Source: Nocardioides sp. Root140 (GTDB taxonomy: Bacteria > Actinomycetota > Actinomycetes > Propionibacteriales > Nocardioidaceae). Taken from it: a stretch of DNA of 64,000 bases. Location of the stretch: assembly GCF_001426745.1 (NCBI RefSeq), contig NZ_LMFI01000010.1:725722-789721 (forward strand). Reading direction: 5' to 3'. Each line of letters begins with the position of its first letter. Position 1 is the first letter of the stretch. The position numbers were made by a program, and so were the translations under genes. Of the stretch, positions 31,579 through 39,181 are shown piece by piece. The notes below the pieces were generated by a model, which was given only the letters and a program-made list of their open reading frames with translations, made no database searches and had not been told where the DNA came from.

Positions 31579-32535
31579 TCAGGAGCCCGGGGCCAGGCCG
31601 GCGTTGGCGGACTCGAAGGATCCGGGCGGCGGGATGATGCCGTTCTCGCGGCACCATTCGCCACCGGGGCGCTGGCTGCGGCGCGGGATGCCGTTGGACG
31701 GCTCGAGCTGGAGCGGGATCGGGGGCAGCGGCGGCATCTCGATGCCCTCCTCCGCGGCCAGCTCGTCGGCGTCCTTCTCCTCGGACATGCCGATCGGGCC
31801 GACGGTCTGGGCGTTCAGGAACTGGCGGACCACCGGCTCCTCGGAGCTGAGCAGCATCTCGCGCGGGCCGAACATGGCCAGGTGCTTGTGGTAGAGCAGG
31901 CCGATGTTGTCGGGCACGGTGCGGGTGCTGTTGATGTCGTGGGTCACGATCAGGAACGTCGCGTCGATCTGCGCGTTCAGGTCGATGAAGAGCTGGTTGA
32001 TGAACGAGGTGCGCACCGGGTCGAGGCCGGAGTCGGGCTCGTCGATGAGCAGGATCTCGGGGTCGAGCACCAGGGCCCGGGCCAGGCCGGCACGCTTGCG
32101 CATACCACCGGAGATCTCACCGGGGAGCTTGTCCTCGGCGCCGATCAGGCCGACGAGGTCCATCTTCTCCATGACGATGTTGCGGATCTCGGTCTCGTTC
32201 TTCTTCGTGTGTTCGCGCAACGGGAACGCCACGTTGTCGAAGAGGTTCATCGAGCCGAACATGGCGCCGTCCTGGAAGAGGACACCGAACAGCTTGCGGA
32301 TCTCGTAGAGGTCCTTCTCGGAGCAGCTGGCGATGTCGGTGCCCTCGATGAGCACCGAGCCCTTGTCGGGCTTGAGGAGACCGATCAGGGTCTTCAGGAA
32401 CACCGACTTGCCGGTTCCCGACGGACCGAGCATCACGGAGATCTCACCGGCAGGAATGGTCAGGGTGACGTCACCCCAGATCAGCTGCTTGCCGAATGAC
32501 TTCGTGAGCTCTTCGACTCTGATGTCTACGCCCAT
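31579..32535 (-). CDS. mkl: Mce/Mla-type ABC transporter ATPase (MceG/Mkl)
   Basis: 318-residue ATPase. Walker A GPSGTGKS at residues 37-44, signature ISGGMRKR near 141, Walker B ILLIDEPDSGLDP near 162, and a His switch in VTHD are all present. The C-terminal extension of about 70 residues ends in a Pro-rich segment; extended C-termini are typical of MceG/Mkl. It energises lipid uptake through the YrbEAB permease encoded next. In M. tuberculosis mkl (Rv0655) stands alone between rplL and rpoB; here it occupies the same interval but leads a complete mce operon. The 285-base gap upstream (to rplL) should hold the operon promoter, though I could not pick one out with confidence. Confidence 0.93.
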   Translation of the reverse strand: MGVDIRVEELTKSFGKQLIWGDVTLTIPAGEISVMLGPSGTGKSVFLKTLIGLLKPDKGSVLIEGTDIASCSEKDLYEIRKLFGVLFQDGAMFGSMNLFDNVAFPLREHTKKNETEIRNIVMEKMDLVGLIGAEDKLPGEISGGMRKRAGLARALVLDPEILLIDEPDSGLDPVRTSFINQLFIDLNAQIDATFLIVTHDINSTRTVPDNIGLLYHKHLAMFGPREMLLSSEEPVVRQFLNAQTVGPIGMSEEKDADELAAEEGIEMPPLPPIPLQLEPSNGIPRRSQRPGGEWCRENGIIPPPGSFESANAGLAPGS

Positions 32536-32738
32536 GGCGTCTCTTCTCCCTCGTGCATAGCTGGACTGGCTCCGCGCTCGGCCCGACCGAACGCGAACTC
32601 CCATGCCCGCGCCGACTTCTCAGTAACAACGCGAGCGCTCCGAGTAAGTTACGGGGTTTCCCCGGTCGCGTCACTAGCTGCGCGAACCTTTCGCGCGTCG
32701 TCCGAGGGGTGAGTCGAAGACTGCGTCGAAATGACGAA

Positions 32739-32772
32739 CGGGCGGGCACCCCCAAAAGGGGATACCCGCCCG
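32739..32772 (-). terminator. Terminator after rplJL
   Basis: GC-rich hairpin 49 bases past the rplL stop: outer 8-bp stem (CGGGCGGG with CCCGCCCG), a small internal loop, then 4-bp CCCC/GGGG around AAAA. It separates rplJL from the mce operon that reads in the same direction. Confidence 0.75.
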
Positions 32773-32820
32773 TGCTGCGCCGAGGCGCAACGATTCATCG
32801 CACGCGTGAGCGTGCTGGAA

Positions 32821-33210
32821 TCACTTGACCGTGACGGTGGCGCCGGCGCCTTCGAGGGCTTCCTTCGCCTTGTCCGCGGCAGCCTTGTCGACCTTCTCGA
32901 GGATGGCCTTGGGAGCCGACTCGACGAGGTCCTTGGCCTCCTTCAGACCGAGGGAGGTCAGCGCGCGGACCTCCTTGATGACGTTGATCTTCTTGTCACC
33001 AGCGGCCTCGAGGACCACGTCGAACTCGTCCTGCGCGGCGGCCTCGTCGCCACCAGCGGCGCCACCGGCGGCCGGGGCAGCGGCAACGGCGACCGGAGCA
33101 GCGGCGGTCACGCCGAAGGTCTCCTCGAACTGCTTCACGAACTCGGAGAGCTCGATGAGGGTCATTTCCTTGAACGCGTCGAGCAGCTCGTCAGTGCTGA
33201 GCTTCGCCAT
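32821..33210 (-). CDS. rplL: 50S ribosomal protein bL12 (L7/L12)
   Basis: 129 residues, normal length. An N-terminal dimerisation domain ([18 protein letters not shown]), an Ala/Gly hinge near residues 38-56 and the globular C-terminal domain ([20 protein letters not shown], then [16 protein letters not shown]) form the stalk protein that recruits translation GTPases. It lies 81 bases after rplJ under the same promoter and is followed by a terminator. Confidence 0.98.
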   Translation of the reverse strand: MAKLSTDELLDAFKEMTLIELSEFVKQFEETFGVTAAAPVAVAAAPAAGGAAGGDEAAAQDEFDVVLEAAGDKKINVIKEVRALTSLGLKEAKDLVESAPKAILEKVDKAAADKAKEALEGAGATVTVK

Positions 33211-33291
33211 GATGGCGTTTCCTTTCGGTACTGGCCCGCCCGCGGATCATTGCGGAGGGCCGGGTTTCAGGTGGTGTACGTCGGCCTTGAA

Positions 33292-33957
33292 TCAGGCGTC
33301 AGTGGACTCGGCGGCCTCTTCGGCAACCGGGGCTGCCTCGGTGGCCTCGTCGGAAGCAGGAGCTTCCTCGGCAACCGGGGCTTCCTCCGCAGTGCTTTCG
33401 GCCGGGGCGGGAGCACCGGCACCACCTGCGAGGATCGAGGGGTCCTGCTGCGCCTTGGCCTCGAGGGCGCCGGCGAGCCGGGCAGCCTGCGAGATGGGGG
33501 CGTTGAGCAGGTAGACGGCCTGGGAGAGCGAAGCGAGCATTGCGCCCGCCAGCTTGCCCATGAGGACCTCGCGCGACTCGAGATCGGCCAGCTTGGCGAT
33601 CTCCTTCGCGTCGAGGAAGCCGCCGTCGAGCACGCCACCCTTGATGATCAGGGCGGGGTTCGCCTTGGCAAAGTCACGCAGACCCTTGGCCGCCTCGACG
33701 ACGTCACCGCTGATGAAGGCGATGGCGGTCGGGCCGGCGAGGAGGTCGTCGAAGCCTTCGATGCCCACCTCGTTGGCGGCGATCTTGGCCAGCGTGTTCT
33801 TGACCACGGCGTAGTTGGCGTTCTCGCCGAGGGTGCGCCGCAATTCCTGCAGCTGCGCCACGGTGAGACCGCGGTAATCGGTCAGCACAGCACCAGCGGC
33901 GTTGTTGAACGAGTCAACGACCTCCGCAACGGCTGCTGCCTTGTCTGGCCGCGCCAT
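33292..33957 (-). CDS. rplJ: 50S ribosomal protein uL10
   Basis: 221 residues. The globular rRNA-binding domain (residues 1-135) includes [20 protein letters not shown] and [10 protein letters not shown]. It is followed by the helix that binds L12 dimers and a C-terminal tail of about 40 residues made of repeated Ala/Glu/Pro-rich phrases such as APVAEEAP and EAAPVAEEA. Common L10 proteins end near 165-180 residues, so the tail is an extension that is probably disordered. The start has AAGGAG 6 bases upstream (33963-33968). Its long leader precedes it. Confidence 0.97.
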   Translation of the reverse strand: MARPDKAAAVAEVVDSFNNAAGAVLTDYRGLTVAQLQELRRTLGENANYAVVKNTLAKIAANEVGIEGFDDLLAGPTAIAFISGDVVEAAKGLRDFAKANPALIIKGGVLDGGFLDAKEIAKLADLESREVLMGKLAGAMLASLSQAVYLLNAPISQAARLAGALEAKAQQDPSILAGGAGAPAPAESTAEEAPVAEEAPASDEATEAAPVAEEAAESTDA

Positions 33958-33969
33958 GGGTCTCCTTCC

Positions 33970-34150
33970 GAACTACGTCGAAGAGACCACCGCACACTCC
34001 CGGGAAATGTCGAACGCCCCGGCGCAGGGCCAGGGCGTGTGTCGATCCGGAGATCGTGCTCTGTACCTGCGCTGGCCGTCCGCTTCGCGGAACCTTCGGT
34101 CACTCACCCGATCTCCCGGGCAACCGACCACCGGCGGTCTCTGGTTACGA
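33970..34150 (-). promoter_or_regulatory. Probable L10 leader (rplJL autoregulatory 5' UTR)
   Basis: About 190 transcribed bases between the predicted promoter and rplJ contain several short stems, including an ACCGCCGGTGGT element and CCGCGAAGCGG near its 5' part. This is the place and size where L10(L12)4 binds its own mRNA in many bacteria. I cannot fold it against the Rfam model, so the assignment rests on position and visible stems. Confidence 0.5.
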
Positions 34151-34156
34151 ACGTGA

Positions 34157-34185
34157 AGTCTAGGCCCGCGGGCGACAGCCACCAA
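34157..34185 (-). promoter_or_regulatory. Predicted promoter of rplJL
   Basis: Minus-strand TTGGTG (34185-34180) and TAGACT (34162-34157) with a 17-base spacer, about 200 bases before the rplJ start and just past the 3' end of the LppX-like gene. The TAGACT -10 fits ribosomal protein promoters of high-GC actinobacteria. Confidence 0.6.
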
Positions 34186-34216
34186 ATCGACTGACGCCGA
34201 CGCGTCCGGGGCGGCC

Positions 34217-35032
34217 CTACTGCCGGGCGCCGGGTGGCGCCTGGGTGGTCACCTGACCCGCGGGCGGGGCGGCGATCTCGAGCTGCTGCCCGTAGTTGGA
34301 GTAGACCAGCGTCGTGGTCGCGGTCTTGCCCTCGACGGTGTAGGACGTCACGGCCTGGACCGGGCGGTTCTCCTTGTCGAGCCACATCTCCATCTGCACC
34401 GGCTGGGTGCCGTTCTCCACCCCCTCGTCGTCGAGGGCGGCGGCCTCGATGCCGACCTTGTAGTGCACGGCCGGCCCGGCGTCGGTGTTCTCCACCCCGA
34501 CCACCTCGAAGGACTTGGGCTCACTCAGGCTGCCGAGGAACCGGTCGGGGTCCGCGAAGAGCAGCAGGTCCTCGAGCTCGGGACTGGCCGGCGCCTGCCA
34601 CCACGGCTTGACCGAGCCGCGGATCCCCTTGACGTAGAACGTGCCGTCGACGTACACGCCGATCAGGCGGCCCTGCGCGCCCGCGAGGCTGATCCGGATC
34701 GCAGGTTCGGACGACGCGCCCGCGATGTCCTGGATCGACGGGGCCGCGGCCTGGCCGTCGACCTCCTGGACCGAGACCACCCGCCAGCTGTCAGCGGCCT
34801 TCTGGGCGGCGATCACCGTCGTGAAGAACTCCTCCGCGGGGACGGTGACGAAGCCTCCCGCGAGCTCCTGCGGCTCGTCGGCCACCGAGCTGGACCCGGA
34901 GTCCTCGGCCTTCTCCTTGTCGGCCTCGTCGCGGTTGTGACCGCTCACGATCAGCAGCAGCATCACCCCGACGACCAGGATGGCGGCGAGCGCCGCCTGG
35001 GCGGACAGGGAGCGGGAGAGCTGGCGAGACAT
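34217..35032 (-). CDS. Membrane-anchored LppX/LprG-like protein without lipobox
   Basis: 271-residue paralogue of the next gene. An N-terminal cytoplasmic stretch and one transmembrane helix (about 11-32) are followed by a Ser/Glu/Asp-rich linker and an extracytoplasmic domain with the family strand order (VYVDGTFYVKG, then DPDRFLGSLSEPKSFEVVGVE, VHYKVGIEA, MEMWLDKENRPVQA). LppX/LprG-like proteins bind lipids in a LolA-like fold. Here the lipobox Cys is absent, so the protein is helix-anchored rather than lipidated. It lies between rplA and rplJ, where mycobacteria also carry inserted genes. Confidence 0.72.
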   Translation of the reverse strand: MSRQLSRSLSAQAALAAILVVGVMLLLIVSGHNRDEADKEKAEDSGSSSVADEPQELAGGFVTVPAEEFFTTVIAAQKAADSWRVVSVQEVDGQAAAPSIQDIAGASSEPAIRISLAGAQGRLIGVYVDGTFYVKGIRGSVKPWWQAPASPELEDLLLFADPDRFLGSLSEPKSFEVVGVENTDAGPAVHYKVGIEAAALDDEGVENGTQPVQMEMWLDKENRPVQAVTSYTVEGKTATTTLVYSNYGQQLEIAAPPAGQVTTQAPPGARQ

Positions 35033-35040
35033 GGCGCAAA

Positions 35041-35088
35041 GGCTACGTCTCCCCCTCCACGTCGGTGACGGGAGGGAGAGACGTAGCC
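35041..35088. terminator. Long hairpin between the two LppX-like genes
   Basis: An 18-bp stem with one mismatch (35041-35058 with 35071-35088) and a 12-base loop, located downstream of the lipoprotein gene at 35123-35959 and only 8 bases before the start of its paralogue. It probably terminates most transcripts of the first gene. Confidence 0.75.
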
Positions 35089-35122
35089 CCAAGTCGCGGC
35101 CGGCCGAGGCCCGGCGAACGAA

Positions 35123-35959
35123 TCAGCTCGTGGCGACTTCCGACGCGGCGGGCTCCTGGATGTCGACGGCCGTGCCGTAGTCGGAGTACAGGATCTCCGT
35201 CGAGGTCTTCTGGCCCTGGATGGTGATCTCCTGCGTCATCTTGACCGGCCGGTTCTCGGCGTCCACCCACATGTCGTAGGTGAGCTCCGGCGGCATGAGG
35301 TCCTTGATCTCCGCGGGGAGGCCGAGCTTCTCGACGTACGACGCCGAGTCGATCGTCACCACGTAGTGGTTGGCGGCGACACCGTCGACGTCCTCCTCAC
35401 CGACCAGCTCGAACTTCTTCGGGTCCTCCATGATCGAGAGGGACTTCTTCGGGTCCGAGAACTCGAGGAGCTGGCCGAACGGGTTGTTCGGGTCCGAGGA
35501 GTCGATCTTCTGCCACTTGCCGGCGGTCGCGCCCGGCAGGCCGTCGCCCTTGAGGTACATGACGCCGTCGACGAGCACGGCCTCGAAAGCCTGGGCCGCG
35601 CCCGGCTCCGTGGTCACGTGCGACGCGGTCTTGCCGTCCTTGTAGGAGGCTTCCATGTTCATCGTGATGGTCTGGCCGGCCGCCGTCGTGGTGGTCGTTC
35701 CCTTGAACGTCTCGGCCGCGATCTGCGCGTCGATCACGGTCTCGTAGAACTCACCGGCCTCGAGCTCGGTCAGTTCGCCGCCGGTGGACTCGGTCTCTTC
35801 GTCGGAGTCGGTGGAGGCGTCGTCGCTGGGGTCGGCAGCCTGGCTGCTGGACTGCTTGGAGTCCTTGTCGTCCTTGTCGCCGTCGTCGGAGCAGCCGGCG
35901 AGCAGGAGGGTGGAGGCCAGGACCGCGGCGATCGCGGTGCGGGGCAACTTGATGGACAT
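35123..35959 (-). CDS. LppX/LprG-like lipoprotein
   Basis: 278-residue secreted lipoprotein. The signal peptide ends in the lipobox LLAGC (Cys near residue 23), followed by an Asp/Lys/Ser-rich linker. The domain contains FYETVIDAQIAAETFKGT, VDGVMYLKGDGLPG, DPKKSLSIMEDPKKFELVGEED, NHYVVTID and YDMWVDAENRPVKM. This strand pattern matches the LolA-like LppX/LprG lipid carriers, which move lipids across the actinobacterial envelope. It lies close to an mce operon, which also handles lipids. It is followed by a strong hairpin. Confidence 0.82.
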   Translation of the reverse strand: MSIKLPRTAIAAVLASTLLLAGCSDDGDKDDKDSKQSSSQAADPSDDASTDSDEETESTGGELTELEAGEFYETVIDAQIAAETFKGTTTTTAAGQTITMNMEASYKDGKTASHVTTEPGAAQAFEAVLVDGVMYLKGDGLPGATAGKWQKIDSSDPNNPFGQLLEFSDPKKSLSIMEDPKKFELVGEEDVDGVAANHYVVTIDSASYVEKLGLPAEIKDLMPPELTYDMWVDAENRPVKMTQEITIQGQKTSTEILYSDYGTAVDIQEPAASEVATS

Positions 35960-36066
35960 GGATGAGTCTCCTCGTCGTGGTGGGTTCGCCCGCGCAACCT
36001 ACCCAGCCCCGCAGCCACGAAACACATCGCCTTCCGCCGGTTCAGATGACGACGGCCAAATGACGT

Positions 36067-36099
36067 CGGCCGGCCACCCCGCAGTGGGGTGGCCGGCCG
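36067..36099 (-). terminator. Terminator after rplKA
   Basis: Perfect 14-bp stem (36067-36080 with 36086-36099, arm CGGCCGGCCACCCC) with a 5-base loop, 24 bases past the rplA stop. Confidence 0.85.
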
Positions 36100-36122
36100 G
36101 TGTCGTGCACGACGAACGCAGA

Positions 36123-36842
36123 TCAGGCCTGCGCGTCGTCCTCGCCCGCAACGTTGCGGGTGCGGTTGGGGTCGACCTGGACGCCGGGGCCCATGGTCGT
36201 CGACAGCGTGACCTTCTTGATGTAGCGGCCCTTGGAGCTGGCCGGCTTGAGACGCAGCACCTCTTCGAGGGCGGCGGCGTAGTTCTCGGCCAGCTGGGCC
36301 TCGCCGAAGGAGGCCTTGCCGATGATGAAGTGGAGGTTCGCGTGGCGGTCCACGCGGAACTCGATCTTGCCGCCCTTGATGTCGGTGACGGCCTTGGCCA
36401 CGTCGGGGGTGACGGTGCCGGTCTTCGGGTTCGGCATGAGGCCACGGGGGCCGAGCACGCGGCCGAGGCGACCGACCTTGCCCATCATGTCGGGGGTGGC
36501 GACGACGGCGTCGAAGTCGGTCCAGCCGCCGTTGACCTTCTCGATGAGCTCGTCGCCACCGACGATGTCGGCGCCGGCCTCACGGGCGGCCTCGGCCTTC
36601 TCCGCGTTCGCGAACACGAGGACGCGGGCGGTCTTGCCGGTGCCGTGGGGCAGGTTGACGGTGCCGCGCACCATCTGGTCTGCCTTGCGGGGGTCGACGC
36701 CGAGACGCATGACGACGTCCACGGTCTCGTCGAACTTCTTCTTGCTGCCGTTCTTGGCGATCTTGATCGCGGCCAGCGGGGCGTAGAGCTCGTCCTGGTC
36801 GAACGTCTCGGCCGCCGCGCGGTAGGTCTTGCTGCGCTGCAT
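36123..36842 (-). CDS. rplA: 50S ribosomal protein uL1
   Basis: 239 residues, normal length. [12 protein letters not shown] at the N-terminus, [23 protein letters not shown] and [21 protein letters not shown] mark the two rRNA-binding domains of the L1 stalk. The ATG at 36842 is the family start; the 19 extra in-frame residues upstream lie in the rplK-rplA gap. It forms an operon with rplK, and in other bacteria L1 represses that operon. Confidence 0.98.
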   Translation of the reverse strand: MQRSKTYRAAAETFDQDELYAPLAAIKIAKNGSKKKFDETVDVVMRLGVDPRKADQMVRGTVNLPHGTGKTARVLVFANAEKAEAAREAGADIVGGDELIEKVNGGWTDFDAVVATPDMMGKVGRLGRVLGPRGLMPNPKTGTVTPDVAKAVTDIKGGKIEFRVDRHANLHFIIGKASFGEAQLAENYAAALEEVLRLKPASSKGRYIKKVTLSTTMGPGVQVDPNRTRNVAGEDDAQA

Positions 36843-36934
36843 GGTGTTCTCGTTTCTTCGAAAGAGTGTGTGGTGCACGGGCCAGCGCGGCCCTGCCACG
36901 TGGTGCTCGGGTCAGACTGTCTGGGCGCTGAGGC

Positions 36935-37363
36935 TCAGGCGGTCTCGACGCCCATCGAACGGGCGGTGCCTTCGACGATCTTCATTGCTGCGTCGATGTC
37001 GTTGGCGTTGAGGTCGGGGAGCTTGGTCGTCGCGATCTCGCGGACCTGGTCCTTGGTCAGCTTGCCGACCTTCTCCTTGTGCGGGACGCCCGAGCCCTTC
37101 TTCAGGCCGGCGGCCTTCTTGATCAGCTCGGCGGCCGGAGGAGTCTTCGTGATGAACGTGAAGGAACGGTCCTCGTAGATGGTGATCTCGACGGGGATGA
37201 CGTTGCCACGCATCGACTCGGTCTGCGCGTTGTAGGCCTTGCAGAAGTCCATGATGTTCACACCGTGGGGACCGAGAGCGGTACCCACCGGCGGAGCCGG
37301 AGTCGCTGCGCCAGCCTGCAGCTGCACCTTGACGAGTGCAGCAATCTTCTTCTTGGGAGGCAT
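36935..37363 (-). CDS. rplK: 50S ribosomal protein uL11
   Basis: 142 residues. The N-terminal [20 protein letters not shown] and [22 protein letters not shown] are the thiostrepton-site region of the L11-rRNA complex; the C-terminal domain carries [18 protein letters not shown] and [13 protein letters not shown]. It lies 92 bases upstream of rplA in the same direction. Confidence 0.98.
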   Translation of the reverse strand: MPPKKKIAALVKVQLQAGAATPAPPVGTALGPHGVNIMDFCKAYNAQTESMRGNVIPVEITIYEDRSFTFITKTPPAAELIKKAAGLKKGSGVPHKEKVGKLTKDQVREIATTKLPDLNANDIDAAMKIVEGTARSMGVETA

Positions 37364-37696
37364 GTCTTTCTCTTTCTTCGTGTGGTCATGACGGGGATGG
37401 ATCCCCTGCCACTGGTTACCTGTTGCCTGGACAACCGGACCATTGTGCTCCGGATGCCGGGTGCTTGTGAAATCGTGCTGCTCTTTGGGCCGTCGAGAAG
37501 CCGGCTCGTCCTCGGTGGTCGAGCGGCCGGCTCATCCCTCGGTGGTCGAGTAGGTCGCTCTGCGACCGTATCGAGACCAGACCGAAACCTTGGTTCCTGC
37601 CCTGCGCCTCTCACCGGGTCTCGACCCGCAGTGCCGACTTCGTTCCTCAGCCGGCCGCTCGCTCGACCTCAGCGCGGTTCTGACCGGCTCCGCCGG
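37364..37696. repeat. 333-base rplK-nusG gap with a composite palindromic repeat
   Basis: No gene is visible. The left part should carry the rplKA promoter. From 37514 to about 37668 lies a composite repeat. GGTGGTCGAG occurs at 37514 and 37541. The core at 37541-37578 reads GGTGGTCGAGTAGG, a TCGCTCTGCGA mini-hairpin, then CCGTATCGAGACC. An outer 12-bp inverted repeat (GAGCGGCCGGCT at 37521-37532 with 37649-37660) encloses it. The same core family, diverged, lies inside the benCD coding region at 61231-61432. Confidence 0.75.
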
Positions 37697-38599
37697 TCAG
37701 ACGCGCTGAATCTGGGAGAAGGAGAGCTCGACGGGGGTCTCGCGGCCGAAGATCTCGACGAGCGCCTTGACCCGCTGGGACTCGGCGTTGATCTCGGTGA
37801 TCGTCGCGTGCAGCGTGGCGAACGGGCCGTCGACCACCATCACGGAGTCGCTGACGTCGAAGTCGGCGACCTCGACGGGCTTGCGGGAAGCAGCGGTGCT
37901 GCCGGCCTTCGGGGTGCCCCCACCGGACTCGGCCGCGGCGGCCTCTGCCTCGGCGGCAGCGACGACGGCCGGGGCCAGCATGCTCTCGACCTCGGCCATG
38001 CTCAGCGGGACCGGCTGGTGGCTGTGGCCGACGAAGCCGGTGACGGACGGCGTGTGGCGCACGGTCGACCAGGACTCGTCGGTGAGGTCCATGCGGACCA
38101 GGACGTAGCCGGGGAGCACGGTGCGCTTGACCAGCTTGCGCTGGCCGTTCTTGATCTCGGCAACCTCCTCGATGGGGACCACGATCTCGTGGATGTAGTC
38201 CTCCATGTTGAGGGAGATGATGCGGTTCTCGAGGTTCGCCTTCACCCTGTTCTCCATGCCGGAGTAGGTGTGGACGACGTACCAGTCGCCGGGCTTGGCC
38301 CAGAGCGCGCGGCGGAACTCCTCGAGGGGGTCCTCGTCGACTGCGTCCTCTTCGGTGGCGTCCTCTTCGACTGCGTCCTCGTCGGCCTGGCCCTCGAAGG
38401 CGGCTTCGGCATCTGCCTCGGCGTCGACCTCGGACTCGGCCTCGACGGCGTCCTCGGCGAGAACCTCGGCCTCGGCCTCGGTGTCGGCGGTTGCCTCGAC
38501 CTCGAGGTCGCCCTCGCCGTCGTCGATGACCTCGACCTGCTCAACGGTCTCGTCGACCGCTGCTTCGTCGTACTGCTCCGACACGTGATGCTCCGTCAT
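37697..38599 (-). CDS. nusG: Transcription termination/antitermination factor NusG
   Basis: 300 residues, against about 180 in E. coli. Residues 1-100 are an acidic, Ala/Glu/Asp-rich low-complexity arm. The NGN domain follows ([20 protein letters not shown], then [26 protein letters not shown]), then an Ala/Gly-rich insertion near residues 209-238, and the KOW domain ([17 protein letters not shown] to [11 protein letters not shown]). Acidic N-terminal arms are known in other actinobacterial NusG proteins. It binds RNA polymerase and couples it to Rho or ribosomes. It lies downstream of secE as usual. Confidence 0.97.
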   Translation of the reverse strand: MTEHHVSEQYDEAAVDETVEQVEVIDDGEGDLEVEATADTEAEAEVLAEDAVEAESEVDAEADAEAAFEGQADEDAVEEDATEEDAVDEDPLEEFRRALWAKPGDWYVVHTYSGMENRVKANLENRIISLNMEDYIHEIVVPIEEVAEIKNGQRKLVKRTVLPGYVLVRMDLTDESWSTVRHTPSVTGFVGHSHQPVPLSMAEVESMLAPAVVAAAEAEAAAAESGGGTPKAGSTAASRKPVEVADFDVSDSVMVVDGPFATLHATITEINAESQRVKALVEIFGRETPVELSFSQIQRV

Positions 38600-38663
38600 T
38601 TCGTAGTGCGTGGTGCGTGCCCGGCGGGGCCGCCCGACAGGTCAGGGCGGGCCGGGGGCGGCG

Positions 38664-38906
38664 CTATTCCTTGGTGTTGGTCGCGAGGATCTCGAAGATC
38701 AACTTGCCGAATCCGAGATCCAGCAGCGACACCAGTGTCATCAGCGCGATCACGAAGACCATGACCACGATGAAGTACGTGACCAGCTGCTCCTGGGTCG
38801 GCCAGACGACCTTGCGCAGCTCGGCGATGGCTTGGCGCACGAACGTGACTGGTCCGGTGCGCTCGTTCTCGTCGCCCGAGCCGCGAACTGCGTCGCTGTC
38901 CGCCAC
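38664..38906 (-). CDS. secE: Preprotein translocase subunit SecE
   Basis: 80-residue single-span subunit of the SecYEG channel. The conserved cytoplasmic helix ELRKVVWPTQEQLVTY precedes the transmembrane helix (IVVMVFVIALMTLVSLL). GTG at 38906 (MADSDAV) is chosen, with AAGGTGG about 5 bases upstream. A GTG at 38915 is a weaker alternative, and the longer frame would run into the tRNA-Trp gene. It lies 64 bases before nusG, the standard secE-nusG pair. Confidence 0.95.
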   Translation of the reverse strand: MADSDAVRGSGDENERTGPVTFVRQAIAELRKVVWPTQEQLVTYFIVVMVFVIALMTLVSLLDLGFGKLIFEILATNTKE

Positions 38907-38961
38907 GTCCTCCACCTTCCGATTGCTGTCTGTTCGATTGTTCGGTGCTGCTTGATGTTGC

Positions 38962-39033
38962 AGGGCACGAGGGACTTGAACCCCCAACCTTCGGTTTTGG
39001 AGACCGATGCTCTGCCAGTTGAGCTAGTGCCCT
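38962..39033 (-). tRNA. trpT: tRNA-Trp (CCA)
   Basis: 72-base cloverleaf on the minus strand. The acceptor AGGGCAC pairs with GTGCCCT at the 3' end, the D-arm is GCTC/GAGC, the anticodon loop CTCCAAA gives anticodon CCA, and the T-arm has GGTTCAAGT. It sits directly upstream of secE, the position of trpT in mycobacteria and many actinobacteria. Confidence 0.96.
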
Positions 39034-39181
39034 CCGGTGGGCCCAGGCCTCGCCCGCCGACTTCGCGGCATGGCTGAGCATGGGTGGGATCACCAAAACG
39101 GGAGTCTACGGGGAACACCAAGGTGGCGTCCAAACCGGGTGCGCATCAACCCCATCCCCTCCCGCGTGAAAACATGGGGCC

